From the NCBI RefSeq assembly GCF_003259695.1, contig NZ_PZJH01000008.1, positions 1-64,000 on the forward strand: a DNA stretch of 64,000 bases. The letters are read 5' to 3'. The position numbers were made by a program, and so were the translations under genes. The first letter of the stretch is position 1. Each line of letters opens with the position of its first letter. The DNA comes from Macrococcus epidermidis (GTDB lineage Bacteria > Bacillota > Bacilli > Staphylococcales > Staphylococcaceae). Below, piece by piece: positions 63,381 to 64,000 of this stretch. A model generated the notes under the pieces. The model searched no databases and was not told the origin of the DNA. It saw nothing but the letters and a program-made list of their open reading frames with translations.

Positions 63381-64000
63381 TTATCCTTTTAGAAAGTCTG
63401 ATGCTTTATAGCTAGGGTTTGGATATTTATAGAACCCCTCTCCTGTTGCAACACCTAGTTTACCGGCATCGATATATGCTTTTAACATATCAGTGACGCC
63501 TTGTAAATGAGGGTTTTTCAGTGAAGCTTGTAATGAGATGTTGTAAGCAGTAGTGAGACCAATAACATCTAACATAGCAAATGGGCCGACTGGAGCACCT
63601 GTTGCGATCATCCATGTTCTATCAATTGTTTCAACGTCACCGACACCATTTGCAAGTAACATTTCAGCTGATTGTAATAATGGCACAAGTAAAGAATTTA
63701 ATATATAGCCAGGTTGTTCTTTCTTAACTAGAATCGGTACCATGTTAATCTGTTTCGCAAAATCCATCACAATTTGATTATATTTTGGATCCGTTGTATC
63801 ATGGCTCATTACTTCTGCGATATTATTTTGCCAGATAGAATTAGCGAAGTGTAACGCTAAAAAACGATCAGGTCGATCTGTAAAATCGCAGAAAGCGCTT
63901 GGCATCATCGTTGAAGAATTTGTTAAGAAGATGGTTTTCTCAGGCGCGATACCTTGTATGCTCTCGTACAATTTTTGTTTTGCTTCTAAATTTTCTGCAA
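63381..64000 (-). CDS. 3-hydroxyacyl-CoA dehydrogenase, N-terminus beyond the window
   Basis: The last about 206 residues are inside the window and the frame stays open to 64000. They cover the end of the NAD-binding domain (FLTNSSTMMPSAFCDF, then HFANSIWQNNIAEVM with the catalytic-region His) and the C-terminal helical domain (PGYILNSLLVPLLQSAEMLL, TGAPVGPFAMLDVIGL). Oxidises 3-hydroxyacyl-CoA in fatty acid or butanoate metabolism. 3-hydroxybutyryl-CoA dehydrogenase is the main alternative; partners are outside the window. Confidence 0.85.
   Translation of the reverse strand, partial: AENLEAKQKLYESIQGIAPEKTIFLTNSSTMMPSAFCDFTDRPDRFLALHFANSIWQNNIAEVMSHDTTDPKYNQIVMDFAKQINMVPILVKKEQPGYILNSLLVPLLQSAEMLLANGVGDVETIDRTWMIATGAPVGPFAMLDVIGLTTAYNISLQASLKNPHLQGVTDMLKAYIDAGKLGVATGEGFYKYPNPSYKASDFLKG

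Overview
The window reads as chromosome of a low-G+C Firmicute in the family Staphylococcaceae. Protein sequences and gene order (rplGB-rpsL-rpsG-fusA-tuf, M20 amidohydrolase, kbl, tdh, ilvE, deoxynucleoside kinases, tadA; later pta-lipL, HD hydrolase-ywhD, ywiB-argS) resemble Staphylococcus. The complete methionine-salvage operon, the triplicated amidohydrolases and a 61-bp intergenic tandem repeat fit Macrococcus or a divergent relative better than S. aureus. The genus call is inference. No rRNA, tRNA, CRISPR array, transposase or prophage gene was seen.

Layout. 1-1117: the 3' end of a glycine dehydrogenase gene (gcvPB) runs directly into a Pro/Thr-repeat gene that has no 5' end, an abnormal junction. 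1140-4306: two tandem SgrR-like regulators, sitting where rpoC would be expected. 4330-9330: the str operon with its own promoter. 9340-12852: three tandem M20 amidohydrolases. 13010-16595: threonine-to-glycine catabolism (kbl, tdh) and ilvE, each preceded by a cre-like sequence. 16688-21301: PfoR-like membrane protein, HAD phosphatases, two deoxynucleoside kinases and tadA. 21473-24916: yojF-bshB2-folE2-maa and pdxK, all on the minus strand. 25024-27948: ung, small conserved genes and an APC permease. 28060-32160: a Fur-box-controlled siderophore uptake operon (sstABCD-like). 32760-33118: six copies of a 61-bp hairpin-forming repeat. 33184-36237: hemQ, pta, lipL. 36401-39701: an uncharacterised ATP-grasp/FemAB-like pair and two GNATs. 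39754-48445: a SAM-riboswitch-controlled methylthioribose salvage operon with an embedded sugar-type ABC transporter. 48613-52734: ywfO, ywhD, ywiB, argS. 52968-58365: a metal-complex uptake pair without ATPase, Nudix, HAD, a bactofilin-like protein, a degenerate alpha/beta hydrolase and a lipoprotein. 58513-64000: methyltransferase, DUF2316, CapA-like protein, anaerobic ribonucleotide reductase nrdDG behind paired NrdR boxes, and a truncated 3-hydroxyacyl-CoA dehydrogenase.

How it works together. Much of the window is translation plus nutrient salvage: threonine to glycine, methylthioribose to the methionine precursor, nucleosides to dNTPs, pyridoxal, lipoate and iron. The most interesting items are the ABC transporter inside the mtn operon, the ATP-grasp/acyltransferase pair, the 61-bp repeat array, the hydrolase that lacks its nucleophile, and the gcvPB junction. 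All functional calls come from reading the sequence; no database search was run.
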